From positions 1,488,001 through 1,552,000 of the forward strand of contig NZ_JAMJPL010000001.1 of the NCBI RefSeq assembly GCF_023555055.1: DNA of 64,000 nucleotides, in the 5' to 3' direction. Shown one piece after another: positions 34,243-43,860 of the stretch. The notes beneath the pieces are model-generated. The model had not been told where the DNA came from. It searched no databases and saw nothing but the letters and a program-made list of their open reading frames with translations. Position 1 is the stretch's first letter. Each line of letters starts with the position of its first letter. A program made the position numbers and the translations under genes. Source of the DNA: Marinobacter sp. ATCH36 (GTDB lineage: Bacteria > Pseudomonadota > Gammaproteobacteria > Pseudomonadales > Oleiphilaceae).

Positions 34243-35625
34243 TCAGATCAGGTTGTAAAGGAACACCACGCCGATACCGGCGGGTGTGAGGTACCGGAGC
34301 ACGAACATGAATGCTTTGTAGCTGCTGCCTTCCAGACCAATATCGGCCGGCAGGCCGTCGCGCTTCATGGCCCAGCCCGCAAACAGGGCAATGGCCAGTC
34401 CGCCCAGGGGCATCATCAGGTTGGAGACCAGGAAATCGAGCAGATCGAATACCGTCTTGCCTTCAAAGAACGTGATGAAGCCCAGGGGATGTAGATCTTC
34501 CCAGACGTTGAAAGACAACACGGTACCGATACCTATAAACCAGATTGCCAGTCCGCCGCCAAGCGCGCTTTTAATCCGGCTGACGCCTCTGTGTTCTTCT
34601 AGCCATTCCACCACTGGCTCCAGCATGGAGATGGCCGATGTGATGGCCGCTACCAATAGCAGGGCAAAGAAAATGGTGCCGAACAGGGCGCCGCCGCTCA
34701 TCTGTCCGAAAGCCAGGGGCAGCGTAACAAAGATCAGACCGGGACCGGCGCCGGGCTCAAGGCCGTTAGCGAACACCAGCGGAAAGATCGCCAGCCCGGC
34801 GAGCAAGGCAACACTGGTGTCCAGAACGGCGATGGTCATCGCGGTTCTGGCAATATTGACGCTCTTCGGAAGATAAGAACCATAAGCCATCAGCACGCCT
34901 ATACCAATGCTGAGTGTAAAGGCAGCGTGTCCCAGGGCGGTGAGTACCCCAGCGGTGGTCAGTTTGCTGAAATCCGGCGAAAACATGAAGCTCACGGCGC
35001 GGCCGAAGCTGCCACTGTTCATGGCATAAATCACCATGGCGACGAGCAGCACAAACAATAGGGGCATCAGCATATTGACCGCTCTCTCCAGACCTGAGCG
35101 AATGCCCCGACCAACGATGAAAACAACAATTGCCATGAATACCGAATGCCACAGAAGCAGTTCCCAGGGGTTTGCCAGCAACCCGCCGAACTGGCCGCCA
35201 ATGGCTTCGGCGTCTGCGCCGGTAAACAATCCGGTGGCAGCCTTGCCGATGTACACCAGGGCCCATCCCCCGATCACGGCATAAAAAGAAAGCACCAGGA
35301 ATGAGGCTATAACGCCGTTCCAGCCGATCGCTCTCCAGCCCCTGGCGGTACCCTCGGTTCTGGTCAGGGTGCGCATGGTGGCGATGGGGCTCTGGCCGCC
35401 CCGACGTCCAATCATGGTTTCAGCAATCAGTACGGGCACTCCAATCAGGAAGATGCAGGCGAGATAGATCAGAACGAAGGCGCCGCCGCCGTTCTCTCCG
35501 GTGATGTAGGGGAACTTCCAGATATTTCCCAGGCCGACTGCCGAGCCGGCAGCGGCCAGGATAAAGGCCATTCGTGAGGACCAGAGGGTGTTGGCCTGCT
35601 GGTGTGGTTGGGTATTCTGACTCAT
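34243..35625 (-). CDS. Neurotransmitter:sodium symporter (NSS) family transporter
   Basis: A 460-residue LeuT-type sodium symporter with about eleven or twelve helices. The first helix AGSAVGLGNIWKFPYITGENGGGAF carries the family signature and sodium-site residues. Bacterial members take up amino acids such as Trp, Tyr or Leu. It is 59 bp after an aminotransferase and a fused indolepyruvate oxidoreductase gene, so I infer uptake of aromatic amino acids for that pathway. GGAG precedes the ATG. Confidence 0.9.
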   Translation of the reverse strand: MSQNTQPHQQANTLWSSRMAFILAAAGSAVGLGNIWKFPYITGENGGGAFVLIYLACIFLIGVPVLIAETMIGRRGGQSPIATMRTLTRTEGTARGWRAIGWNGVIASFLVLSFYAVIGGWALVYIGKAATGLFTGADAEAIGGQFGGLLANPWELLLWHSVFMAIVVFIVGRGIRSGLERAVNMLMPLLFVLLVAMVIYAMNSGSFGRAVSFMFSPDFSKLTTAGVLTALGHAAFTLSIGIGVLMAYGSYLPKSVNIARTAMTIAVLDTSVALLAGLAIFPLVFANGLEPGAGPGLIFVTLPLAFGQMSGGALFGTIFFALLLVAAITSAISMLEPVVEWLEEHRGVSRIKSALGGGLAIWFIGIGTVLSFNVWEDLHPLGFITFFEGKTVFDLLDFLVSNLMMPLGGLAIALFAGWAMKRDGLPADIGLEGSSYKAFMFVLRYLTPAGIGVVFLYNLI

Positions 35626-35684
35626 TGTGGTCTCCGGCTAGTTGTTTTTGTCGGATTGACGTTTCTGGTCTTTTTTGAAGCTGT

Positions 35685-36872
35685 TTACTTGCTCATGACG
35701 TCCTGTATTGCGGCCGCCACCTGGGGAAGTACGCGATCGTTCAGTCCTGCTACATTCACGCGGCTGCTTTCCAGCATGTAGACCCCATGCTCCTTCCGTA
35801 ACCGGTTCACCTGCTCCGGACTGATCCCGAGGAACGAGAACATGCCCCGCTGATGGGCGATAAAGCTGAAGTCGCCAACCGGCGCCAGAGCGTGTGCAAA
35901 GGCATGGCGCAGATACAGGATTCGCTCACACATTCCGTTCAGCTCATCCTGCCACTGGGCCCGCATCCCCTGGTCGCCAAGAATGGTTTCCACGATGGCA
36001 GCGCCATGGTTCGGGGGCATGGAATAGTGGGACCGGATGACGCTCAGCAGCTGACTGGTGGCCGCCGAGTTGATGGTTGCTGTGGCGGAGATCAGAGCTA
36101 GCGCCCCCGTACGCTCCCGGTAGAGACCAAAGTTTTTTGAGCAGGATGCCGCAATCAGCATTTCCGGCACGGCATTGGCGAGATGCCTCAGGCCTGCCGC
36201 ATCCGCATTAAGGCCCTCGCCCAGACCCTGATAGGCCATATCCACAAAGGGCAGCAGGCCCTTGCGTTGAATCAGGCTGGTGACTTCCTGCCATTGTTCC
36301 AGGCTCAGATCAGCACCTGACGGGTTATGACAGCAGCCATGGAGAAGCACCACATCCCCCGCTTCTGCCCCCTCAAGGGTTTCCAGCATGGCGGCAAAGT
36401 CTACCTGCAGCGTTTCTGGATTGAGGTAAGGATATTCGCGAATGGTCAGGCCAGCGCCACCAAGAAGTGGGAGATGATTGGCCCAGGTGGGTGTGCTCAC
36501 CCAAACCCTGGTGTCCGGTTCGCACAAGCGCAGAAACTCGGCCGCCATGCGCAGGGCACCACAACCGCCCGGGGTCTGGACAACGGACGTACGACCATCC
36601 CGGATCAGCGGGCTGTCGCTGCCCATGATCAGCTCCGCCATGGCACTGTTGAACCCGGCAGAGCCAGCAGGCCCCACATAGCTTTTGGTCGTTTCGCGTT
36701 CCAGCAGGTGGCGTTCGGCTTCATGCACAGCGGCCATGATCGGCGTTTTGCCGGCATCATCCTTGTATACACCGATGCCCAGGTCCACTTTGTCCGGCCG
36801 GGTATCTTCCCGGAAGGTCTGCATCAGTTGCAGGATCGGGTCCTGTGGCAGGGTCTTGAGAGCTTCAAACAT
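35685..36872 (-). CDS. Aromatic/aspartate aminotransferase (class I)
   Basis: A 395-residue PLP enzyme of the AspC/TyrB type. LHGCCHNPSGADL has the substrate-site Asn and Pro, PFVDMAYQGLGEGL holds the cofactor Asp and Tyr, and SCSKNFGLYRERTGAL includes the PLP lysine. It swaps an amino group between an amino acid and a 2-oxo acid. Its start overlaps the fused oxidoreductase gene by 8 bp, so it likely forms the arylpyruvates which that enzyme then decarboxylates. TAAGGAG precedes the ATG. Confidence 0.9.
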   Translation of the reverse strand: MFEALKTLPQDPILQLMQTFREDTRPDKVDLGIGVYKDDAGKTPIMAAVHEAERHLLERETTKSYVGPAGSAGFNSAMAELIMGSDSPLIRDGRTSVVQTPGGCGALRMAAEFLRLCEPDTRVWVSTPTWANHLPLLGGAGLTIREYPYLNPETLQVDFAAMLETLEGAEAGDVVLLHGCCHNPSGADLSLEQWQEVTSLIQRKGLLPFVDMAYQGLGEGLNADAAGLRHLANAVPEMLIAASCSKNFGLYRERTGALALISATATINSAATSQLLSVIRSHYSMPPNHGAAIVETILGDQGMRAQWQDELNGMCERILYLRHAFAHALAPVGDFSFIAHQRGMFSFLGISPEQVNRLRKEHGVYMLESSRVNVAGLNDRVLPQVAAAIQDVMSK

Positions 36873-39800
36873 GGTTCGGCTCCTTATCGGCCTGTTGAGT
36901 GCGGATGAGGGTAGGGCGGCCAGTCTCCAGCGCCTGCATCAACTGCGCCTGTTTTTCCCGGATGCCTTCCGCAGCCTGCTCGCGCACGGGCCCAAAGCCC
37001 CGAACGTCGGCTGGTAATTCCGCCAGTTGCAGGAAGGTTTCGTAGTTACTGGGGTCCAGTTCCCGGCCAATGCGGTCCACAAGAATCTGATAGTCCTTCA
37101 GCATGGCGCGATCCAGTTTCCGGTCCGCTGAGTAACTGAACGGGTCCACAACCGTTCCTCGCAGGCTGCGGAATTTGGCCAGCAGCCTGAAGGCCCGGAA
37201 CATCCAGGGACCGAAGCGGCGTTTTCTAGGACGTCCCTGTGCATCGGTTTCCTTGCTGAGCAGGGGTGGGGCCAGGTGGAAGTGGACCTTGAAGTCGCCC
37301 TCGAAGGTTTCATTCACTTCTTTCATAAAGTCGGTTTGCGCGAACAGCCGCGCCACTTCGTACTCGTCTTTGTAAGCCATGACGCGATACAGTTGTTGGG
37401 CCACGGCGCGGGTCAGGAGCAGGTTTGTTTGCCCCAGGCTTTCCTCGGCCTTGCGGACTTTGGCAACACTGTCCTGATACTGGACGGCCCACCTGCGGTT
37501 CTGGTAGTTGATAAGGTGCTGATGACGGGTTTCGATCAACTCATCAAGAGTTGGCTCGGGTTTCGGACCGACAACCTGCGCTTTGCCGTTGTCCAGCAGT
37601 TCGGTTACCGCGCTCAGATCAACTGCTGCCAGGCGGCCCCAGCCGAAGGCTTCCTTGTTGCGATCGATCGCAACACCATTGAGTTCGATGGCCTTCATCA
37701 GGGCTGCCTCTGTCAGCGGTATCAGCCCTTTCTGCCAGGCAAAGCCCAGCATCATCACATTGGAGAACACGGTGTCGCCCATCAGCTTCTCGGCGATTCC
37801 ATTGGCATCAAGCTGATCGAAATGGTCCTGCCCAACCGCATCCCGGAGCAGACCCAGTCGCTTGTCAGCCTTCATGTCGGCATCGCGGAAGAGCACGTAA
37901 TCGGCGGTGGGCAGTTCCGCTTCGTTGGCAACAATCCGGGTGTGGTTCGGCCTCAGTACGCTCAGGGCTTTCTGGGAGGAAGCCACCACCAGGTCACAGG
38001 CAATAACGGCATCGGCCTGGCCGTTGCTGATCCGCACCTGATGGAGTTTGTCCGGAGACGGCGCCATGCGAACATAGCTCAGAACCGTGCCACCCTTCTG
38101 GGCGAAGCCCATGAAATCCAGTACCGACGCACCCCGGGATTCCAGATGTGCGGCCATGGTAATCAGCTGGCCCACCGTAACCACGCCGGTGCCGCCGACG
38201 CCGCCGACGAGAAGGTCATAGGAACCGGTCATTTCTGGCAGCTTCGGAGCCGGTACACCGGCCAGCTTGCTGGTCAACACTGAGCCGGTGTCCATGCCCC
38301 GGGACTTGCGCAGCTGCCCGCCTTCAATAGTGACAAAGCTGGGGCAAAAGCCATTCACACAGGAAAAGTCCTTGTTGCAGGAATGCTGGTCAATCTTGCG
38401 CTTGCGGCCCAGTTCGGTTTGGCGAGGCACAACCGAGAGGCAGTTGGATTGCACCGAGCAATCGCCACAACCTTCGCATACATGGTGGTTTATAAAGGCC
38501 CGCTTTGCCGGATCCGGGAACTGGTTGCGCTTGCGGCGACGGCGTTTCTCGGCGGCGCAGGTCTGGTCGTAGATCAGCACGGTGCAACCCGGAATGTCCC
38601 GCAATTCACGCTGCAGCGTATCCAGTTCGGAGCGGTCGTGGAAGGTAACGTCCTTGGGGAACTGGTCTTTATGGCCATCGTACTTTTCCGGCTCGTCACT
38701 GAGCACTGCTACCCGGCGAACACCCTCGGCTGCCACCTGCTGGGCAATCATGGGAACGGTGATCTGTCCATCCACCGGCTGGCCACCGGTCATCGCCACC
38801 GCATCGTTGAACAGGATCTTGTAGGTGATGTTGATGCCAGCGGCAACGGCCTGGCGGATAGCCATGGAACCGGAGTGGAAATAGGTGCCTTCACCCAGGT
38901 TCTGGAACACGTGGGGATTGCCGGTATACCGGCTCTTGCCAATCCAGTTGACGCCTTCACCACCCATCTGGATCAGGGATTCGGTGTTCCTGCCCATCCA
39001 GGAGGCCATGAAGTGGCAACCGATACCGGCCAGAGCTTTACTGCCTTCCGGGACCTTGGTTGAGGTGTTGTGGGGGCAGCCGGAGCAGAAATAGGGCATC
39101 CGCTTTACGCCACCCGGGTCCTGGGCGTTGGACATGGCACTGATATCCGCCATGCGCTCACTGAAATCCACCGACAAGAACCGGCCAAGCCGTGCGGCCA
39201 GGAAACCGGCTACCAGTTTCGGGCTCAGCTCTCCCACATAGGGAATCAGCGGGCGCCCCAGTTCATCCTGTTTGCCAGTGATCAGCACCTCGCCGGGCCG
39301 ATCCGGCTCGGACATATACTCCTTCATCTGGCTCTCGATAATGCCCCGTTTTTCTTCAATGACGAGGACTTCTTCCTTTCCGTGTACGAAATTGAGGACG
39401 CCGCGGCGCTCCAGAGGCCAGACCATACCGACCTTGTAGATATCCAGCCCCATTTCCCGGGCCTTGTCTTCATCAATGCCCAGCAGATCCAGCGCTTCGA
39501 GCAGGTCCAGGTGGCCCTTGCCGGTGGTCACAATTCCAAAACGCGCTTCCTGGTTACTGTACAGGCAGCGGTCAATAGGATTTGCGCGGGCAAATGCCTG
39601 CACCGCAGCCAGCTTGTGCTCAATACGGGTCTCCAGTTGGGGCCCGGGCAGGTCCGGCCAGCGGTAATGAAGGCCGCTTTCGGGTGCGGTGAAATCATCC
39701 GGTGTTACAAATTCCGGCAAGGGCGGCAGCTTCACGGATGCCGCACTTTCAACCGTTTCCGAAATCGCCTTGAAACCCACCCAGCAGCCGCTGTAACGGG

Positions 39801-40383
39801 ACAGGGCATAGCCCCAGAGGCCGAATTCCAGATACTCGGCGAGGTTGGCCGGGTTGATGGTGGGCATGAAGAAGCTCATGAACGCCACATCGGACTGGTG
39901 GGGCATGGAAGAGGACACGCAGCCGTGGTCATCGCCGGCGACCACGAGAACACCGCCATGGGGTGAAGAGCCATAGGTGGTACCGTGCTTCAGGGCATCG
40001 CCGGCGCGGTCGACCCCGGGGCCCTTGCCGTACCAGAGGCCGAATACACCATCCACCTGCCGGTCATCATCGGTCTCCACCTGCTGGGTGCCCAGCATGA
40101 TGGTAGCCGCCAGGTCCTCGTTAATAGCCGGTACGAAGTCGATACCGTTGTTATCGAGCAGGGTCTGGGCCTGCCAGAGCGCCTGGTCGTAGGCGCCCAG
40201 AGGAGAGCCCCGGTAGCCACTGACCATGCCAGCCGTGTTCAGCCCCTGTTTGCGATCCAGGGCGGCCTGCATCAAAGGAATGCGGACCAGGGCCTGTGTT
40301 CCGGTCAGGAAAACACGGCCTGATTCTCTCAGGTACCGGTCTTCAAGTTTGTAATTGTCGAGTTGGGGGGTATCGGCGGACAT
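36865..40383 (-). CDS. Fused indolepyruvate ferredoxin oxidoreductase (IorA-IorB type)
   Basis: A 1172-residue 2-oxoacid oxidoreductase with all modules in one chain. The N-terminal pyrimidine-binding region has VSGYRGSPLGAYDQALW and WYGKGPGVDRAGDALKHG. The TPP region has YFCSGCPHNTSTKVPEGS. A ferredoxin-like cluster site HHVCEGCGDCSVQSNC follows near 620, then the gamma domain with GGVGGTGVVTVGQLI near 715. It turns arylpyruvates into aryl-acetyl-CoA with reduction of an electron carrier. It is the first gene of an operon with the aminotransferase and NSS transporter. AGGAGG precedes its ATG, and it is divergent from an Lrp-type regulator. Confidence 0.92.
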   Translation of the reverse strand: MSADTPQLDNYKLEDRYLRESGRVFLTGTQALVRIPLMQAALDRKQGLNTAGMVSGYRGSPLGAYDQALWQAQTLLDNNGIDFVPAINEDLAATIMLGTQQVETDDDRQVDGVFGLWYGKGPGVDRAGDALKHGTTYGSSPHGGVLVVAGDDHGCVSSSMPHQSDVAFMSFFMPTINPANLAEYLEFGLWGYALSRYSGCWVGFKAISETVESAASVKLPPLPEFVTPDDFTAPESGLHYRWPDLPGPQLETRIEHKLAAVQAFARANPIDRCLYSNQEARFGIVTTGKGHLDLLEALDLLGIDEDKAREMGLDIYKVGMVWPLERRGVLNFVHGKEEVLVIEEKRGIIESQMKEYMSEPDRPGEVLITGKQDELGRPLIPYVGELSPKLVAGFLAARLGRFLSVDFSERMADISAMSNAQDPGGVKRMPYFCSGCPHNTSTKVPEGSKALAGIGCHFMASWMGRNTESLIQMGGEGVNWIGKSRYTGNPHVFQNLGEGTYFHSGSMAIRQAVAAGINITYKILFNDAVAMTGGQPVDGQITVPMIAQQVAAEGVRRVAVLSDEPEKYDGHKDQFPKDVTFHDRSELDTLQRELRDIPGCTVLIYDQTCAAEKRRRRKRNQFPDPAKRAFINHHVCEGCGDCSVQSNCLSVVPRQTELGRKRKIDQHSCNKDFSCVNGFCPSFVTIEGGQLRKSRGMDTGSVLTSKLAGVPAPKLPEMTGSYDLLVGGVGGTGVVTVGQLITMAAHLESRGASVLDFMGFAQKGGTVLSYVRMAPSPDKLHQVRISNGQADAVIACDLVVASSQKALSVLRPNHTRIVANEAELPTADYVLFRDADMKADKRLGLLRDAVGQDHFDQLDANGIAEKLMGDTVFSNVMMLGFAWQKGLIPLTEAALMKAIELNGVAIDRNKEAFGWGRLAAVDLSAVTELLDNGKAQVVGPKPEPTLDELIETRHQHLINYQNRRWAVQYQDSVAKVRKAEESLGQTNLLLTRAVAQQLYRVMAYKDEYEVARLFAQTDFMKEVNETFEGDFKVHFHLAPPLLSKETDAQGRPRKRRFGPWMFRAFRLLAKFRSLRGTVVDPFSYSADRKLDRAMLKDYQILVDRIGRELDPSNYETFLQLAELPADVRGFGPVREQAAEGIREKQAQLMQALETGRPTLIRTQQADKEPNHV

Positions 40384-40485
40384 GGTGCCCTCCTTTTTGT
40401 CGATTTTATAACCAGAATTCTAGAGGGAAGTCCGCAAAAGGTGCTTGCTTATTCAGACAAGGTTTTCAGTGTTTGCGAAAGATCG

Positions 40486-40524
40486 TTTGATAAATGACAA
40501 TAATGAGAAAGAACCTTTGATAAA
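40486..40524. promoter_or_regulatory. Direct repeats in the ior/lrp divergent promoter
   Basis: Two copies of TTTGATAAA, at 40486-40494 and 40516-40524, start 30 bases apart, about three helix turns. They fit an Lrp-type operator by place and spacing; no consensus proves it. Confidence 0.45.
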
Positions 40525-40540
40525 AATCAGGTGTTACCAA

Positions 40541-41026
40541 ATGAAACAGGTTGAACTCGACAAGTTGGACCGGAAAATTCTTTCGTTAATGCAGCAGGAC
40601 GGTCGCATCAGCAACCAGTTACTGGCAGAGCAGGTGGGGTTGTCGCCGGCGGCTTGCTGGCGGCGAGTAAGGACGCTTGAAGAAAACGGGGTTATTCGCG
40701 GATACAGCGCCAGGGTGGATCCGGAGAGCATCGGGCAGGGCCTTTGTGTGCTGGTCAATCTGTCACTGCAGCGGCACACCATCGACAGCACGGCGGAAAT
40801 TGAGCAGCAGGTCAGCAGTTATCCAGAGGTGCTTCAATGTTTTGCGGTTACCGGAAATGCTGATTTCGTATTGCGTGTCATCGTGCCAGACATGGCTTGC
40901 TATGATCGGTTTCTGAACGAAAAGATTTTCACCTTGCAGGGCATCGCTCAGGTGAATTCAAACTTTGCATTGCGGGAGATTAAAAACACCGAAACGATTC
41001 CGGTTGATGGAAGGAGCAACACATGA
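40541..41026 (+). CDS. Lrp/AsnC-family transcriptional regulator
   Basis: A 161-residue feast/famine regulator. The start at ATG 40541 gives the family opening ELDKLDRKILSLMQQDGRIS, then an HTH (LLAEQVGLSPAACWRRVRTLEENGVIRGY) and a C-terminal RAM domain with FAVTGNADFVLRVIVPDM. RAM domains bind amino acids. It is divergent from the indolepyruvate oxidoreductase operon, so it probably senses an aromatic or branched amino acid and controls that operon. Its TGA overlaps the ATG of the next gene. Confidence 0.92.
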   Translation: MKQVELDKLDRKILSLMQQDGRISNQLLAEQVGLSPAACWRRVRTLEENGVIRGYSARVDPESIGQGLCVLVNLSLQRHTIDSTAEIEQQVSSYPEVLQCFAVTGNADFVLRVIVPDMACYDRFLNEKIFTLQGIAQVNSNFALREIKNTETIPVDGRSNT

Positions 41027-41796
41027 GCTTATTTCCAGCAGAACAACTGAAACGAACCCTGGGTCTGGCGAGATCCCTGATTATCTACAGGCGGCCTGGA
41101 AGGCAAAAGCCGCTCCGGAATCTTTACCGCCAGTTTGTTAAGAGTGGTGACCTGGTGTTCGACCTGGGCGCACACGTGGGTGACCGCACGGTCGCCTTTG
41201 CGGCACTGGGTTCAACGGTGGTTGCTGTTGAGCCCAATCCATACTTGATGCGGTGGCTTCGCAGGCTGGCCACCCCTAAAGAACGCATTGTGTTCCTGGC
41301 TGAGGCCGTTGGAAGCCGTCCCGGTACGGCAGAACTGGCACTGAGCTATCGCACCCCGACCGTGTCTTCGTTGGCCGCTGACTGGCGCCAGACGCTGCAA
41401 ACCCGCGCGCCGGGATTCCGTAACATCCGGTGGGAGCAAACTATCACAGTGCCGGTTACCACGCTTGATGAAATGATCGGCAGATATGGAGTCCCCGACT
41501 TCTGCAAAATCGACGTGGAAGGGTTCGAGGCGGAAGTGCTGGCGGGACTGACCAGCCCGATACCAGCGCTGTCTTTTGAATTCGTATCTGGCACCCTGGA
41601 CCAGGCAATTCTCTGTCTAGAAGAGCTGCAACGGCTCGGGGAATACGAGTTCAATGCCATATCCGGAGAGAGGCGGAGTTTTCTCTGGCCCGACTGGCAA
41701 CGGTCCGACCGGGTCCGCCGATGGCTTGCCGATGGCCCGGCCGGTATTGCCTCTGGAGATATCTACGCAAGATTTATCAGCGCAAAGCCGGCTTGA
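41023..41796 (+). CDS. FkbM-family methyltransferase
   Basis: A 257-residue SAM-dependent methyltransferase. The SAM site is LVFDLGAHVGDRTVAFAALG, then VVAVEPNPYLMRWL; FCKIDVEGFEAEVLAGL is the typical FkbM motif (KIDVEGxExxvL). FkbM enzymes methylate hydroxyls on sugars or natural products; here the acceptor is unknown. It overlaps the Lrp-type gene by four bases (ATGA), so the two are translated together, which is odd for a regulator of amino acid use. Confidence 0.85.
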   Translation: MSLFPAEQLKRTLGLARSLIIYRRPGRQKPLRNLYRQFVKSGDLVFDLGAHVGDRTVAFAALGSTVVAVEPNPYLMRWLRRLATPKERIVFLAEAVGSRPGTAELALSYRTPTVSSLAADWRQTLQTRAPGFRNIRWEQTITVPVTTLDEMIGRYGVPDFCKIDVEGFEAEVLAGLTSPIPALSFEFVSGTLDQAILCLEELQRLGEYEFNAISGERRSFLWPDWQRSDRVRRWLADGPAGIASGDIYARFISAKPA

Positions 41797-41799
41797 TTA

Positions 41800-42072
41800 T
41801 TAACCGGGTCCCTCCGCGCCAACCTGATTTTTGTCGAACTGGGAGTGAGTGCCGTCACAATAAGGCGCATCGCTGGTGTGTTTACACTGACAGAGGAACG
41901 CGTGGCCATCCTCTTCTGGCACGAAGCTCTTTGGAGTGATACCGGTACCTTTGTGAGAGCCGTCGCAGAAGGGTTGGTCGCTGGACCGCCCGCAGGCGCA
42001 AAACATGTACTTTTTACCCTTCTCCAAGGTAACTTTTTTGGGCTTGTTGTCTGCAATGACGGGGTTGCTCAT
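41800..42072 (-). CDS. CDGSH iron-sulfur domain protein
   Basis: A 90-residue protein with two CDGSH motifs: CACGRSSDQPFCDGSH (25-40) and CQCKHTSDAPYCDGTH (61-76). Each binds a 2Fe-2S cluster with three Cys and one His, as in mitoNEET-type and prokaryotic double-CDGSH proteins. Roles in iron-sulfur or redox handling are known only generally. It is adjacent to a glutathione S-transferase gene, on the same strand. Confidence 0.92.
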   Translation of the reverse strand: MSNPVIADNKPKKVTLEKGKKYMFCACGRSSDQPFCDGSHKGTGITPKSFVPEEDGHAFLCQCKHTSDAPYCDGTHSQFDKNQVGAEGPG

Positions 42073-42144
42073 AGACTCTCTCCCTTGTTGTACCGATATT
42101 TTCGATCTTACCGTTGGTGCGGTTTGGTGTCAGCCAGTTCCTGA

Positions 42145-42813
42145 TCAGGCAAAATCATAGTCTCCACCCTTTTCAAGAGCCTTCTGGTACGCAGGCCTGG
42201 CATGCACTCGCTCGACCCAGGCGGTGATATGAGGCCGGTTCTTGCCGACAATACCCCGTGCTACTGAGGCTTCCAACGGAAAACTCATCTGAATATCGGC
42301 TGCACTGAGATTATCCCCGAGAAACCAGGTGTTTTTCGCAAGGTGGGATTCGACAAAATCCAGGTGTGTCTTGATCATCGGGCCGATGAATATTTCATTG
42401 GTTTTGTCTGAAATGCCTTTTGCCACTGGTTTGATAAAAAACGGCATCGGGCTGGTTTTCACTTTTTCAAACACCAGGCGCATCACCAGCGGAGGCATCA
42501 GGGAGCCTTCGGCGTAATGCAGCCAGTAGGTGTAATCAAGCCAGGCTTGGCCGCCTGCCTCAGGCAGCATGGTGTCTTTGCCGTAGGTGTGGGCAAGGTA
42601 TTCGATAATGGCACCGGACTCCGCCACCACCAGATCGCCGTCGGTGATCACCGGTGATTTTCCCAGCGGATGCACCTTTTTCAGGCTCTCAGGCGCCAGC
42701 ATGGTTTTGGGATCACGCTGGTAACGCTGAATTTCGTAGGGCAATCCCAGCTCTTCCAGCATCCAGAGAACGCGTTGTGAGCGGGAATTGTTAAGGTGGT
42801 GAACTGTGATCAT
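42145..42813 (-). CDS. Glutathione S-transferase family protein
   Basis: A 222-residue cytosolic GST. The thioredoxin-fold domain starts ITVHHLNNSRSQRVLWML, with KSPVITDGDLVVAESGAII, the cis-Pro and Glu-Ser glutathione site. The helical C-terminal domain has GDNLSAADIQMSF, the N-capping box. Ser10 or Asn8 would be the catalytic residue. Its substrate is unknown. It lies upstream of and in line with the CDGSH gene, 72 bp apart, so they may be co-expressed. CGGAG precedes the ATG. Confidence 0.92.
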   Translation of the reverse strand: MITVHHLNNSRSQRVLWMLEELGLPYEIQRYQRDPKTMLAPESLKKVHPLGKSPVITDGDLVVAESGAIIEYLAHTYGKDTMLPEAGGQAWLDYTYWLHYAEGSLMPPLVMRLVFEKVKTSPMPFFIKPVAKGISDKTNEIFIGPMIKTHLDFVESHLAKNTWFLGDNLSAADIQMSFPLEASVARGIVGKNRPHITAWVERVHARPAYQKALEKGGDYDFA

Positions 42814-42904
42814 GCAGGAACTCCGTTCGCTTCAAAAAATGAGCAGGTATGGAAAGTAGGCTTAAAATGGCTTTTTGGTTCACTGCTGCCCGTGCGTTGC
42901 GTCG

Positions 42905-43798
42905 CTAGTTTCGTTTACGGGCGGTAAAGGAGTGGTGTTTAAGGTCTTTGATAATCTCGGGTACCTTGAGGGGCAATAACTTCCCGCCCGCTTTAATAAG
43001 GCTGATCACGGCATTCATCCGCTTGTACCATAGCACCTGGTGAATCTTTGCCTTCATGGGGCGGTAGCCTTCCTGATAAAGCTCATCCACGCAGTCAGCA
43101 TTGTTGGTAAGGCTATAACGGCTTAAATCCAGCGCCACGGCTATGTCCGCCTTTTTTAACTGCTTGCGGGTATTGAAGTCGATACCAATGTTGATGGCAT
43201 TACTAATCACATCGAGCGTATTTTCCGGTTTTGGGTAGCGGCCCACATGGCTCAGATCGACGGCCACAGTGATACCCGCTCCCATTTTTCCCAACGGTGA
43301 GATCGGGACATTTTCAACCAGACCACCGTCTACCAGAATGCGACCGTCGATCTCCACTGGCACAAACAGGCCGGGTACAGCCATGGACGCACAGACTGCG
43401 TCCGCCAGATTTCCTTCTCTGAAAATCAGCTGCTCACCCGTTTCTATATCCGTTGCGCAGATGGCCAGAGGAATGTCGGCATCTTCGATCCTGCAATCGC
43501 CCAGATCTCGATGGATCATTTCCCGAATGGTATCGGTGCTGAACAGGCCTCCGCGCTCAAAGGTGAAGTTGATAATCTTCGACAGATTCAGCGTTGAGCA
43601 GACGGAGAGTATAGACTCTGCCGGACGGCCGAAGGCATGATAACTGGCGATCAGCGCCCCTGCACTGGTGCCCGAGATGCAATGAATCCTGATTTGCTCT
43701 TCTTCAAAGGCCTTCAAAACGCCGATGTGGGCAATGCCCTTGGCAGCTCCGCCCCCGAGGGCGAGGCCGATACGTGTATTAAAGGGATTGAGTTTCAT
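42905..43798 (-). CDS. Patatin-like phospholipase (RssA/YchK-like)
   Basis: A 297-residue patatin-fold hydrolase. The oxyanion site is GGGAAKG, the nucleophile motif is GTSAG (GxSxG), and the catalytic Asp is in VDGGLVENVP. Its length and simple layout suit the RssA/YchK type. It probably splits acyl lipids. ATG 43798 is chosen at the family start KLNPFNTRIGLALGG; an in-frame TTG at 43822 is less likely. Confidence 0.88.
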   Translation of the reverse strand: MKLNPFNTRIGLALGGGAAKGIAHIGVLKAFEEEQIRIHCISGTSAGALIASYHAFGRPAESILSVCSTLNLSKIINFTFERGGLFSTDTIREMIHRDLGDCRIEDADIPLAICATDIETGEQLIFREGNLADAVCASMAVPGLFVPVEIDGRILVDGGLVENVPISPLGKMGAGITVAVDLSHVGRYPKPENTLDVISNAINIGIDFNTRKQLKKADIAVALDLSRYSLTNNADCVDELYQEGYRPMKAKIHQVLWYKRMNAVISLIKAGGKLLPLKVPEIIKDLKHHSFTARKRN

Positions 43799-43860
43799 GC
43801 TGAAGGCCTGAAGATGATACAAAGGGGATATAGTGATATTAATGTTAACAGAGGTCGATT

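Noticed and set aside
37276-38283. A 335-codon plus-strand open frame inside the indolepyruvate oxidoreductase gene
   Set aside because: It is antisense to a gene with clear TPP and Fe-S motifs, and its translation has no family pattern.
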